Shown: positions 1-8,336, counted from the first letter of the stretch. The stretch: DNA of 47,990 nucleotides from an uncultured Selenomonadales bacterium (GCA_937877565.1 CALFJB010000015.1:1-47990), one strand, 5' to 3'. Numbers and translations: made by a program. The notes: generated from the sequence alone by a model not told the origin.

Positions 1-1
1 T

Positions 2-55
2 GTATATTCTTTGGCAATTCAAGATTATGTAGGCGGCGGCGACGAATTAGCTTAA
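2..55 (+). CDS. C-terminal tail of an upstream gene, possibly carB (partial)
   Basis: An open frame enters from the left edge and ends with TAA at 53-55, giving the last 17 residues VYSLAIQDYVGGGDELA. The ending loosely resembles the short tail after the allosteric domain of carbamoyl-phosphate synthase large subunits. pyrK and pyrD follow on the same strand, and carB commonly precedes pyrK in Firmicute pyr operons. The assignment rests mainly on this context; the fragment is too short to prove a family. Confidence 0.35.
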   Translation, partial: VYSLAIQDYVGGGDELA

Positions 56-121
56 AAATATCGACAATACAAAATTAAAATGTTAAAATTCTCCTATGAA
101 ACTGTAGGAGGATTTTTTTTA

Positions 122-436
122 TTGACAGATATAAATTTTCAAATCGGCGATAAAATTTTTCAGTGGGACGAAAATAAAGCAAAAATCAATAAAATTAAAC
201 ACGGCGTAAGCTTTAAAGTTGCGGCTAGAGTTTTTGAAGACAAAAATAGAATCGATCGTCCAGATGATGAACATTCAGATGAAGAAGATCGACGTCAAGT
301 GATTGGCAAAGTTGATAATATTTTATTTGTAGTTTACACTGAACGCGGGGACACAACGCGGCTTATTTCAGCCAGAAGAGCAAATGCTAAAGAAAGGGAG
401 AAATATTATGGCAATCGTGACTTATATTTTACATAA
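122..436 (+). CDS. brnT: BrnT family toxin (type II toxin-antitoxin, DUF497)
   Basis: About 104 residues. The protein shows the BrnT/DUF497 signature: FQWDENKAKINKIKHGVSF near the start, then F-x-D, a central run of acidic residues (DDEHSDEEDRR), and the C-terminal block RLISARRANAKEREKYY. Family members are RelE-like ribonucleases that stop translation and are neutralised by BrnA. I chose the TTG at 122 because AGGAGGA at 106-112 lies nine bases upstream; an in-frame ATG at 80 has no ribosome site. It overlaps the antitoxin gene by 29 bases in the usual toxin-first order. The pair sits between a probable carB tail and pyrK, so it probably shares the pyrimidine transcript. Confidence 0.88.
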   Translation: MTDINFQIGDKIFQWDENKAKINKIKHGVSFKVAARVFEDKNRIDRPDDEHSDEEDRRQVIGKVDNILFVVYTERGDTTRLISARRANAKEREKYYGNRDLYFT

Positions 437-590
437 AAACCAACCTTTTACAGAGGAAGAACTTGAAGAAATTGAAGCTTTGAAAAATATGAAAGATGAA
501 GACATTGACTACAGCGATATTCCAGAACTTACTGAAGAACAGTTGAAACAATTCAAGCGCGTAAATCCAATTCGCAAGGCGGCTAATTGA
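408..590 (+). CDS. brnA: BrnA-like antitoxin
   Basis: 60 residues starting at ATG 408, preceded by AAGGGAGA. The short protein carries the acidic linker MKDEDIDYSDIPELTEEQL, typical of the segment with which BrnA-type antitoxins wrap their toxin. A full ribbon-helix-helix DNA-binding domain is not obvious after it: the protein ends only about 10 residues later (KRVNPIRKAAN). This may be a shortened antitoxin whose autoregulation is weak or absent. The stop at 588-590 is one base from the pyrK start, so antitoxin and pyrK translation may be coupled. Confidence 0.8.
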   Translation: MAIVTYILHKNQPFTEEELEEIEALKNMKDEDIDYSDIPELTEEQLKQFKRVNPIRKAAN

Positions 591-591
591 T

Positions 592-1788
592 ATGAAAAAA
601 CTTTTTGATACAGAAATAAAATCGAACGTTCAAGTAGCGGAAAATATTTTTCGGCTTGAAATTTTATCGCAGGAACTTTCAGAAATTGCAAAGGCGGGGC
701 AATTTGTACAGGTAAAACTTTCAGATGAATTTACATTGCGTCGCCCGCTCGGTATTGCTTCTGCAAAAAACGGCGTTGTAAAAATTTTTTACAGATTAGT
801 TGGACGCGGTACAAAATTTCTGTCAACTAAAAAAATCGGCGAACATTTAAATATTTTGGGCGCACTCGGCAACGGCTTTAATACAAATGTTACGGGAAAA
901 ATTTTACTTGTTGGCGGCGGTATGGGAATTGCTCCGCTTTTAAGCGTTGCTGAAAAAATTCCGGCAGTTGATATTTTAATGGGCGGCAAAACTGCAACCG
1001 AAATAAATTTTTGGATTAAAGAATTTAAAAACGAAGTCGGCAAAATTCACATTACGACGGACGACGGCAGCAGAGGCAGTAAAGGATTTGTGACGACGCT
1101 TTTACCTGAAGTTTTGGAATTTGAAAACTACGCGGCGATTTATACTTGCGGTCCTGAAATTATGATGCGCGGCGTGGCTCAAATTGCGGTTGAAAATAAT
1201 TTGCCGTGCTACGTTTCCTTTGAAAGGCGTATGGCTTGCGGCTTGGGCGCGTGTTTAAGTTGTTCGATTGATACTTCAAACGGGCGTAAAAAAGTTTGCA
1301 AAGATGGTCCCGTTTTCAATGCTGAAGAAGTTTTTCCCCTAAAACCTAAAAAATTTGAGTCGAATTTTTCATTTTTGAAAGACAAGCCGGAATTTAAAAT
1401 TTTTGCGGGCGATTGTTTAGAGGCGGAAATAGTTTTTGAAAGGTCGCCAAATTCCTGCGTTAAACTTGTGCGCACGGCTATGGAGGCTTGCGTTAAATGG
1501 TTGTACGATAACGATAAAAAATTTTTCACGAATACAAACAACGAAGATAAATTATTTGTGCTGATGTCAAGCAGTGCTTTTGCCGTTGCAGTCGGTAAAA
1601 ATTTGCTGAAAAAAATTCATCACTGCAGAATTTCCGGCAATAAAGCCATTCACAACGAAAAAGATTTCAGCTTTGAAGAGGGTATTCGCTGCCTTAGCAA
1701 TCTTTTTGATTTTGTACAATGGATTGATAGAAATTACGGCAAAAATTATCAGCCGCGCACTTTTGAAGTTGAAAAAATTCCAAATTAG
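592..1788 (+). CDS. pyrK: Dihydroorotate dehydrogenase B electron-transfer subunit PyrK with a C-terminal DUF4145-like domain
   Basis: Residues 1-250 form a normal PyrK, which passes electrons from the PyrD FMN to NAD through FAD and an iron-sulfur cluster. Visible features are the FAD-binding RPLG at 51-54, the nucleotide-binding VGGGMGIAPL around 107-116, and four cysteines, C216, C221, C224 and C236, for a [2Fe-2S] cluster. The protein then continues to 398 residues, whereas PyrK is usually 230-265. Residues 284-385 look like DUF4145, with the helix SPNSCVKLVRTAMEACVKW and the motif CRISGNKAIHNE. That domain is best known from the N-terminal part of type I restriction HsdR subunits and is considered HEPN-like. 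The fusion is continuous in one frame. The stop codon TAG is the first element of a heptamer repeat array. Confidence 0.93.
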   Translation: MKKLFDTEIKSNVQVAENIFRLEILSQELSEIAKAGQFVQVKLSDEFTLRRPLGIASAKNGVVKIFYRLVGRGTKFLSTKKIGEHLNILGALGNGFNTNVTGKILLVGGGMGIAPLLSVAEKIPAVDILMGGKTATEINFWIKEFKNEVGKIHITTDDGSRGSKGFVTTLLPEVLEFENYAAIYTCGPEIMMRGVAQIAVENNLPCYVSFERRMACGLGACLSCSIDTSNGRKKVCKDGPVFNAEEVFPLKPKKFESNFSFLKDKPEFKIFAGDCLEAEIVFERSPNSCVKLVRTAMEACVKWLYDNDKKFFTNTNNEDKLFVLMSSSAFAVAVGKNLLKKIHHCRISGNKAIHNEKDFSFEEGIRCLSNLFDFVQWIDRNYGKNYQPRTFEVEKIPN

Positions 1789-1819
1789 GTGTTAGGTTTT
1801 AGGGGTTAGCTGTTAGGGA
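1785..1819 (+). repeat. Heptamer array 1 (5 x TTAGGNN) at the pyrK stop
   Basis: Five consecutive 7-base units: TTAGGTG, TTAGGTT, TTAGGGG, TTAGCTG, TTAGGGA. The TAG of the first unit is the pyrK stop codon. Three related arrays lie at 35158-35192, 39080-39114 and 39118-39152. Confidence 0.85.
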
Positions 1820-1871
1820 AAATTTCTTTCATTAATGCGAAATTTATTTTTAAAAGTAATTGGAGAATTTG

Positions 1872-4343
1872 ATGAATAAAGTTGAAAATATAATTGTACG
1901 CGGCGCACGTGTCCACAATCTGAAAAATATCAATGTTGAAATTCCACTTGGCAAATTGGTTGCAATAGCGGGCGTCAGTGGCAGTGGTAAAAGTTCATTG
2001 GCGTTGGGTACGCTTTACGCCGAAGGTTCGCGCAGATATTTAGAGGCGTTGTCAACTTATACGCGCCGCCGAATTTCTCAAACAGGCAAGGCTGATTTAG
2101 ATGAAATTAAACACGTACCCGCCGCGCTTGCACTTCATCAACGTCCGGGCGTTCCAAATATTCGCAGTACTTTTGGTACAATGTCTGAACTTTTGAACAG
2201 TTTGAGGCTTTTATTTTCCCGCGTTGGGAGTCATTGTTGCCCCAACGGTCATTTGAATGAACCGAGTATGGCAGTTTCTTTGATGGTTCCTATTAAGTGT
2301 CCAATTTGTGGCGAAGAATTTTTTGGACCCGGCGCAGAGGAAATGGCTTTTAATTCTGACGGTGCGTGTAAAACTTGCGGCGGTACGGGAATTACTTACG
2401 TTGTTGATGAATCAACGCTTGTACCTGACGAAAATTTGACGATTGACGAAGGCGCAGTTTTACCTTGGCAAACTTTAATGTGGTCGCTGATGAAAGATAT
2501 TGCGCGGGATTTTGGCGTTCGTACAAATGTACCGTTCAAAGATTTAACTGACAAGGAGCGCGAAATTGTTTTTCACGGCGAACCCGTCAAGCATCATATG
2601 GTTTATCAGATGAAAACCGGACAATCCGGCGAAATGGATTTTACATATTTTAACGCAATTTACACGGTTGAAAACGCGCTGTCAAAAGTCAAAGATGAAA
2701 GCGGTATGAAACGAGTTGAAAAATTTTTGCGCGTCGGTACTTGCCCTGATTGTCACGGTACGCGCTTGAGTGCCAAAGTTCGTTCAACGATTCTTGCCGG
2801 AAAAAATTTAGCTGAAGCAACCGCAATGACGCTGGACGAATTAATTATTTGGGTTAAAAATGTTCCCGCAACTTTGCCGCAAAAATTAGTTCCAATGGCT
2901 GAAAGTATCATTGAAAGTTTTCTGGACAACGCAAAACGGCTGATAGATTTGGGACTTGGTTATTTGTCATTGGACAGGGCGGGCAATACACTTTCCACTG
3001 GCGAACGTCAAAGAATTCAACTTGCTCGCGCAGTTCGCAATGAAACTACCGGCGTTTTGTACGTTTTAGATGAGCCGTCTATTGGCTTGCACCCGTCGAA
3101 CATTGAAGGACTTATGGCGGTTGTGAAAAATTTAATCGCAGATGGCAATTCTGTAATTTTGGTTGATCACGACGTTAAAGTTTTGAAACAAGCTGATTGT
3201 ATGATTGAGATGGGCGAATTTGCCGGAAATGACGGCGGCACAATCATTGCTCAAGGTACGATTGACGAAATTACAAAAAATCCAAAATCTAAAATTGCGG
3301 GCTTTATCACGGAAGAAATTAACGTTTTGACGCGCAAAAGAATTTCTAAGGAAAATATTTTTGACAACGGCGAAATAATTTTGGAAACTGCGCCGATTCA
3401 TACCGTCCACGAATTAAATTTGAAAATTCCAAAAGGCAGGTTAATTGCGGTTACGGGCGTTAGCGGCAGTGGTAAAACCACTTTGATTTTAGAAAGTTTA
3501 ATTCCCGCGTTGACGGCGAAAATTAACAATTCAAAACTTCCTGAACATGTCAAAAAAATTTCAGCTGATGGAATTAACCGCGCCAATTTGATTGACTCCG
3601 CGCCTATTGGGATAAATATTCGTTCGACGGTTGCGACTTACAGCGGCGTTATGGACGACTTGAGAAAACTTTTCGCCGCCAATTCTGATTTTACTGCAAG
3701 TGATTTTTCCTACAACACGGGAAAATTACGCTGTCAAACTTGCGACGGTACGGGGCAAATTTCTTTGGACGTTCAATTTTTGCCTGATGTTACGGTTGTT
3801 TGTCCTGATTGTCACGGTTCCCGTTACGGCGCGGCGGCTGAAAATATTCATTGGAAAAATTTTACCTTGCCGCAAATTATGAAAATGACAATTAACGAGG
3901 CTGTAAAATGTTTCGACGGCAATAAAAAAATTCTGGACAAATTAAACGTCCTGCGCGAATTGGGCTTGGGTTATTTGACATTGGGCGAAGATACGCCTGC
4001 ACTTAGCGGCGGCGAGGCTCAAAGATTGAAACTTGCAAGCGAAATGAAAAAATCTCAAAACGACGCGGTATTTGTATTTGATGAGCCTACAGTTGGACTT
4101 CATCCGCTGGACGTTCAATCTTTGTTGAAAGTTTTTAATAAATTGGTGGAGGCAGGCGCAACCGTCATTGTCATTGAACACGATTTAGATTTAATTGCAA
4201 ATAGCGATTATGTTATTGATATGGGACCCGGCGGCGGCAATAGCGGCGGAAAAATTATCGCGCAGGGTACGCCGGAAGAAATTATTAATATTGCAGAAAG
4301 TTTAACTGCAAAATATTTGAGGGATTTTTATGTTACAAACTGA
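1872..4343 (+). CDS. UvrA-like ABC ATPase (short UvrA paralogue lacking the UvrB-binding domain)
   Basis: 823 residues; start ATG 1872 follows TGGAG at 1861-1865. Two ABC modules are visible. The first has GVSGSGKSSLALGTLYAEGS (Walker A near residue 34), signature LSTGERQRIQLA and Walker B LYVLDEPSIGLHP. The second has GVSGSGKTTL, LSGGEAQRLKLA and VFVFDEPTVGLHP. Zinc-type CxxC pairs occur as CPICG/CKTCGGTG, CPDCHGTR and CQTCDGTG/CPDCHGSR. Canonical UvrA is about 940 residues. Here only about 50 residues separate the first cysteine pair from the CKTCGG segment, so the UvrB-binding domain appears to be missing, as in UvrA2-type proteins linked to drug or DNA-damage tolerance. It probably does not replace uvrA. 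Its last 14 bases overlap pyrD. Confidence 0.88.
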   Translation: MNKVENIIVRGARVHNLKNINVEIPLGKLVAIAGVSGSGKSSLALGTLYAEGSRRYLEALSTYTRRRISQTGKADLDEIKHVPAALALHQRPGVPNIRSTFGTMSELLNSLRLLFSRVGSHCCPNGHLNEPSMAVSLMVPIKCPICGEEFFGPGAEEMAFNSDGACKTCGGTGITYVVDESTLVPDENLTIDEGAVLPWQTLMWSLMKDIARDFGVRTNVPFKDLTDKEREIVFHGEPVKHHMVYQMKTGQSGEMDFTYFNAIYTVENALSKVKDESGMKRVEKFLRVGTCPDCHGTRLSAKVRSTILAGKNLAEATAMTLDELIIWVKNVPATLPQKLVPMAESIIESFLDNAKRLIDLGLGYLSLDRAGNTLSTGERQRIQLARAVRNETTGVLYVLDEPSIGLHPSNIEGLMAVVKNLIADGNSVILVDHDVKVLKQADCMIEMGEFAGNDGGTIIAQGTIDEITKNPKSKIAGFITEEINVLTRKRISKENIFDNGEIILETAPIHTVHELNLKIPKGRLIAVTGVSGSGKTTLILESLIPALTAKINNSKLPEHVKKISADGINRANLIDSAPIGINIRSTVATYSGVMDDLRKLFAANSDFTASDFSYNTGKLRCQTCDGTGQISLDVQFLPDVTVVCPDCHGSRYGAAAENIHWKNFTLPQIMKMTINEAVKCFDGNKKILDKLNVLRELGLGYLTLGEDTPALSGGEAQRLKLASEMKKSQNDAVFVFDEPTVGLHPLDVQSLLKVFNKLVEAGATVIVIEHDLDLIANSDYVIDMGPGGGNSGGKIIAQGTPEEIINIAESLTAKYLRDFYVTN

Positions 4344-5226
4344 AATTTGCGGAATAAAAATGCAAACGCCAATTTTAACGGCGTCGGGTACTTTTGGATT
4401 TGGTGAAGAATTTGAAGACTTTGTAAATTTGCAAAGTCTCGGTGGCGTTATGGTTAAATGTATAACTTTAAAGCCACGCGCCGGAAATAAAGGCGTGCGA
4501 ATTACTGAAACGCCCGCCGGAATGTTGAATTGTATCGGCTTGGAAAATCCCGGCGTTGAAACTTTTTTAGAAAAAATTTTGCCGCGTATCAAAGACAAAT
4601 TTAACGTGATTGTAAATATCAGCGGCGGCAGTGTTGAGGATTACGGCGAACTTGCAAAACTTTTGGACGTGGAAGGCGTGGCGGCGATTGAGTTAAATAT
4701 TTCCTGCCCAAATGTTAAAGACGGCGGAATTATTTTTGGCACGAATCCAAAGGCGGCGGCGGAAGTTACGGCAACTGCAAAAAAAAATACAACTAAGCCC
4801 GTGATTGTGAAACTTAGCCCAAATGTTACTGACATTACAGAAATTGCGCGGGCGGTTGAAGACGCGGGCGCAGATTGCATTTCACTGATAAATACGCTTA
4901 TGGGAATGGAAATAAATATTCATACGTGGAAGCCGACACTTGGAAATATTACCGGCGGACTTAGCGGCGGCGCAGTTAAACCTGTTGCCGTTCGTATGGT
5001 TTATCAAGTCGCGCAGGTTGTCAAAGTTCCAATTATCGGAATGGGCGGGATTCGCACGGCTGAAGACGCGGTGGAATTTTTCTTGGCGGGCGCGTCAGCC
5101 GTTGCAGTCGGTACGGCAAATTTTGCAAATCCCAACGTTACAAATGAAATTATCGACGGCTTAGAAAAATATCTGAAGTCTAAAAATTTGAACAGTATCA
5201 AAGAAATTATCGGCAAAGTTAAATAG
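4330..5226 (+). CDS. pyrD: Dihydroorotate dehydrogenase B, catalytic subunit
   Basis: 298 residues, the usual length of class 1B enzymes, which oxidise dihydroorotate to orotate with FMN and depend on PyrK. Visible motifs are KCITLKPRAGNKG, LNCIGLENPG, the catalytic cysteine in NISCPNVKDGG (C126), and the FMN-phosphate loop GMGGIRTAEDAVEFFLAGA followed by AVAVGTANF. The ATG at 4330 has GAGGGA at 4318-4323. The gene overlaps the end of the UvrA-like gene by 14 bases, so the pair should be co-translated even though their functions are unrelated. It is the last gene of this plus-strand run and is followed by a terminator. Confidence 0.96.
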   Translation: MLQTEICGIKMQTPILTASGTFGFGEEFEDFVNLQSLGGVMVKCITLKPRAGNKGVRITETPAGMLNCIGLENPGVETFLEKILPRIKDKFNVIVNISGGSVEDYGELAKLLDVEGVAAIELNISCPNVKDGGIIFGTNPKAAAEVTATAKKNTTKPVIVKLSPNVTDITEIARAVEDAGADCISLINTLMGMEINIHTWKPTLGNITGGLSGGAVKPVAVRMVYQVAQVVKVPIIGMGGIRTAEDAVEFFLAGASAVAVGTANFANPNVTNEIIDGLEKYLKSKNLNSIKEIIGKVK

Positions 5227-5298
5227 CCGCTCAAACGCTCCAGAATCGCCTGTAATGAGTTTTTCGGCAATTTTAGTATAAAAGTATGACAAAATAAA

Positions 5299-5345
5299 AA
5301 AACGCGCTGTGAGCCGTTTAAATGGCTTGTGGCGCGTTTTAAATT
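5299..5345. terminator. Bidirectional terminator between pyrD and the minus-strand membrane gene
   Basis: AAAACGCGC at 5299-5307 pairs with GCGCGTTTT at 5332-5340, and an inner AGCC/GGCT pair closes the loop. T-rich DNA lies on both sides. It sits between two convergent genes, and the last codon of the minus-strand gene overlaps its right edge. Confidence 0.75.
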
Positions 5346-5971
5346 TTTTTATATCCGTTATTTAAGTCATAGATCCACCTTAAACAAATCATCGTTATAA
5401 TAATGAAGAACATCCAGGAAAAATTAAAATGCCTCCAATTTAAATCATCAACATTTTTATTGGTGTCGTCAATGTTTGCAACAATTCCATCACCAACTTG
5501 CATTTGATAGACGTAGTCATTTTTATTGTACCAAATAATTACATTTTCCGATTTATAATCTGCAGAGCTAATATCGCACAGGGCGAAGGATATAAAGTGT
5601 ATGTTATTTTTTTCGTTTATTACATAAAATTTTTTGTAAGGAGTTCCTCTAGAAGTATAACGTTGATAATAATCTAAAGTGCCTTCGATTTTTTGCAGTG
5701 ATGAAATTTCTTCCTTGTCAACCCATTCGCTGAAGACAAAAAATTCGGCAACAATCAAACATAATACAACCCAACACGCAACAACTTTTTTCCAGCCTTC
5801 GCACGGAAAATAGCGAGGTCTTAAAGCGTAAATAAACGGGCTGTAAAGTACTGATAAACTTATTACCCACGAGTAATTATTATAAAATACATAAATTGTA
5901 GCTATAGGGTAGGAAATGAAAAGAAAAAATTTTTTCCATGATTTAGCATTTTCATTTGTTTCCATATTCAT
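5339..5971 (-). CDS. Hypothetical membrane protein
   Basis: 210 residues; family not recognised. Hydrophobic segments lie near residues 14-30 and 32-50, then 62-82 (VVACWVVLCLIVAEFFVF), and 186-202 near the C-terminus. The central 85-180 region is soluble, with LQKIEGTLDYYQRYTSRGTPYKKFYVI reading as a beta-rich fold between membrane segments. The start is uncertain: two ATGs lie two codons apart and neither has a good ribosome site. It begins 11 bases after the hexosaminidase stop and is probably the last gene of that minus-strand run. Confidence 0.6.
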   Translation of the reverse strand: MNMETNENAKSWKKFFLFISYPIATIYVFYNNYSWVISLSVLYSPFIYALRPRYFPCEGWKKVVACWVVLCLIVAEFFVFSEWVDKEEISSLQKIEGTLDYYQRYTSRGTPYKKFYVINEKNNIHFISFALCDISSADYKSENVIIWYNKNDYVYQMQVGDGIVANIDDTNKNVDDLNWRHFNFSWMFFIIITMICLRWIYDLNNGYKKI

Positions 5972-5982
5972 ATTTACAAATT

Positions 5983-7401
5983 TTAGCGTTTCTTTTTCAC
6001 GTCAAGCAAATTAATTGTATCGTCGATAAATTTCAACGCTACTTTTTCAGATAAAATTGCATTCGGTTCATTTTTAGAAATTTCCTCGCGCAGAATTTTT
6101 AATTGCGGGTCTAATTTTTTATCCTGCAAAGATTTTAAAGCCAATCTGTCAGCCTGTGCAATTCGTTTAAACTGCTCAAGTTGCGGCTTGCACTCTTCCA
6201 AATATTCCGGCGATAAATTTTCCAGTAAAATATCTGCGGCGCGTTCCATATTGTCAATTTGTACCGAAAGTTCATCAGTACTTAAAAGACTTCGACCAGA
6301 TCGCGCAGAAGAAATTACAAGACTTGCGGCAGTTTCAAATTCCGGCGCGTCTTCTGCGCCACAATTCGCCCAGTCATTTTCCATGTGGCGGGAATGAATT
6401 GCAAAAATTTTCATCGCCTCTGCAACTCTGCCGTATTGCCAATTAATGTTGTTGTCCCAAGAAGTTTCAGCGTCGTAAATTTGGGGCGCGTTGGCGTAAT
6501 CTGCGCCGGTTGCAAGTGCAATTTTTGAAAGATTGTACTGACTCATTGGATTAAATAAAATTGCCTGTACATTTTTTGTAGGAAGATTATCAATCGCTCC
6601 AAGTGCAAGTTTGGCGTTGCGGTTGCCGTTGGGCGTCAAACTATAATCATTTACAGGGTAATTCCACCAAATCCCCAAATCGCGGCGGAAAATTTTACAA
6701 GTTGCTTGAAAATCTTTATCTGAAATTCCATCGCAAACAACGCCGTTGCCGGTGTACAGCACAATAATTTTTTTGTTGAGATTTTCGGCAAAATCTTCGG
6801 TGTAGTCATTGACTTTGCCGCGCCCGTTTATCATATCAAAACGATAATATTCAGTTGGTACGGTTATCAGCGGCTCAATATCCCCATAATATTTAGAAAG
6901 TTTATCTTGCAGATTGTTCAAAAATTCGGCGTGTCTTTTTCCGTCTTCGTGATGCTTGCCTTTATCGTCTTTTAAATCGTCAAAGAAAATGGCGAAGTTG
7001 CGAACGCCAATATTGTACATTGAATCAATTTTTCTAAGCAGAAATTTTAAATCTTCGTCGCCTTTAGCTCCGGTGTAATTTAAATCCAGACCGGGCGAAA
7101 TTGCGAAAATAAAGCGAACGCCATTTTGTTTTGCGGCTGCAACTAATTTTTCCAATTCTTCAACTTTTTCAGTGGGATATGGAGTGCGCCATTTATCGCG
7201 ATGATAAGGATCATCTTTCGGTGCGTAAATGTAGGCGTTAAGGTTGTAATTTCTACAGAAATACATTAAATCGATGCGTTGTTCATTTGTCCAAGGCGTA
7301 CCGTAAAAGCCTTCAACAATTCCGCGCAATGGTATTGGAGCCGCAAAACTCGTATTTGAAAACAACATTAACGAAAATATTAGCGGTACAAATTTTTTCA
7401 T
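5983..7401 (-). CDS. Exported beta-N-acetylglucosaminidase, GH84 family
   Basis: 472 residues from the ATG at 7401, which has AGGAGA eight bases upstream; a longer frame starts before the ribosome site and is rejected. Residues 1-20 form a signal peptide (MKKFVPLIFSLMLFSNTSFA), so the enzyme acts outside the inner membrane. The GH84 core follows directly: LRGIVEGFYGTPWT, then AYIYAPKDDPYHR, FAISPGLDLNY and the catalytic aspartate pair in FAIFFDDLKDD (D141-D142). GH84 enzymes use substrate-assisted catalysis to remove terminal GlcNAc. The usual N-terminal GH20b-like domain is absent and only a helical C-terminal part follows the barrel. Likely substrates are host glycans or cell-wall fragments, which cannot be told apart here. 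Confidence 0.9.
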   Translation of the reverse strand: MKKFVPLIFSLMLFSNTSFAAPIPLRGIVEGFYGTPWTNEQRIDLMYFCRNYNLNAYIYAPKDDPYHRDKWRTPYPTEKVEELEKLVAAAKQNGVRFIFAISPGLDLNYTGAKGDEDLKFLLRKIDSMYNIGVRNFAIFFDDLKDDKGKHHEDGKRHAEFLNNLQDKLSKYYGDIEPLITVPTEYYRFDMINGRGKVNDYTEDFAENLNKKIIVLYTGNGVVCDGISDKDFQATCKIFRRDLGIWWNYPVNDYSLTPNGNRNAKLALGAIDNLPTKNVQAILFNPMSQYNLSKIALATGADYANAPQIYDAETSWDNNINWQYGRVAEAMKIFAIHSRHMENDWANCGAEDAPEFETAASLVISSARSGRSLLSTDELSVQIDNMERAADILLENLSPEYLEECKPQLEQFKRIAQADRLALKSLQDKKLDPQLKILREEISKNEPNAILSEKVALKFIDDTINLLDVKKKR

Positions 7402-7430
7402 AGTGGATTCTCCTGATTTACGAAAATTTT

Positions 7431-8087
7431 TTACTTTTGACTTTCTTGATATTGGCGGAAATTTTTTAAAATACAAATTGGGCGTTTTTCAGAGGCGTTG
7501 CCAAAAGGATTATCAATTAGCAAATTACTTGCAAGTTGCGCGTTCATTCCTTCAGTTGCGCCGACGATTCTGGAGCGTTTTAAATCGTTTACGTCAGCGA
7601 TCATTGCGCCGAAACAGCCGAGACGATTTTTAATGGCGGCAACGACTTTATCAGGTTCTTCAGGTCCGTAGACAACAGTTTTATCGAACGGCGGCATATC
7701 GCCTGTAACGTCGTCGATTAAAGCGGCTTGACGTCCGCCCCATTTGTAAAAAAGACCGGGAATACCAACAACTTTGCCCAAAAAACCTGCGAAAAGTGCG
7801 AAGGCAACGCGCCAATCTCCTTCTTTACGCATTAAAGCCTGCATACCGTGCGGAGTTGCCAAAGAGCCATAATCAGGAATAAATCTGCAACAGAAACGGG
7901 CAAGGCAGGTAATTTCCATTTCGTCGGGGCGAACGATATTGCCTTGAGTAATAGCAACGACACTTTCGGCGACGGTTATAACGTCATTTTCGGTAATTTG
8001 GTCTTTGGTATATTTTTCAATCACGTCAACAATATCATCTTTAGGCGTGAGGATTCTTGTTGTAATTGGAACAATTTTAACTTCCAT
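7431..8087 (-). CDS. CofE-like gamma-glutamyl ligase family protein
   Basis: 218 residues starting at ATG 8087 with AAAGGAA upstream. The sequence matches the F420-0:gamma-glutamyl ligase fold: ITTRILTPKDDIVDVIEKY at the N-terminus, VAESVVAITQGNIV, and a later GVIGI-type core represented by FLGKVVGIPGLFYKWGGRQ. In F420 producers CofE adds glutamate to the cofactor. No other F420 genes are in the window, so the true substrate is unknown; similar stand-alone genes occur in many anaerobic Firmicutes. It lies 29 bases upstream of the hexosaminidase on the same strand. Confidence 0.72.
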   Translation of the reverse strand: MEVKIVPITTRILTPKDDIVDVIEKYTKDQITENDVITVAESVVAITQGNIVRPDEMEITCLARFCCRFIPDYGSLATPHGMQALMRKEGDWRVAFALFAGFLGKVVGIPGLFYKWGGRQAALIDDVTGDMPPFDKTVVYGPEEPDKVVAAIKNRLGCFGAMIADVNDLKRSRIVGATEGMNAQLASNLLIDNPFGNASEKRPICILKNFRQYQESQK

Positions 8088-8133
8088 AAAAAATTCCTTT
8101 CGATAAAAAATAAATTTGTTATGTAATTAGACA

Positions 8134-8336
8134 GCCCGTCCTTGCAAATTCGACTTAGAGAGCACGCCTGCTAACGCAGCCGCGCAAGGAGCATTTGCTC
8201 CCGCTGATAACAGTAATGATGGCGCGTGCGTCAACCCAAGCGGCGGACGGGCGAAAAAGCGTTTCTTGCTAAAGAGCACGCTTTGCTAGCGCAAACCGCG
8301 CATGCTACTTTTCTTTCGCGACTGAAAGAAAAGTAG
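8134..8336. repeat. Two-part hairpin element, copy A
   Basis: Fills most of the 271-base gap between two minus-strand genes. GCCCGTCC (8134-8141) pairs with GGACGGGC (8245-8252). A perfect 13-bp hairpin follows: CTACTTTTCTTTC 8305-8317 pairs with 8324-8336. Inside is a direct repeat: AGAGCACGC at 8159 followed by stem-loop CTGC-TAAC-GCAG, and AGAGCACGC at 8273 followed by TTTGC-TAGC-GCAAA; both then continue with CCGCGC. Read on the minus strand, the order (T/C-rich hairpin, AAGAAA linker, GC-rich long stem) matches the copies at 35001 and 43859. The hairpin loop shares CAGTCGC with the copy at 43859. Confidence 0.75.

Noticed and set aside
80..121. ATG at 80 as the brnT start
   Set aside because: No ribosome site; AGGAGGA at 106-112 points to TTG 122.
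1860..1871. Upstream TTG start for the UvrA-like gene
   Set aside because: The TTG overlaps the TGGAG ribosome site; ATG 1872 has correct spacing.
8134..8336. A tRNA or other classical RNA gene in the GC-richer gap
   Set aside because: No cloverleaf, CCA end or anticodon arm fits; the structure matches the repeat element seen at two other places.
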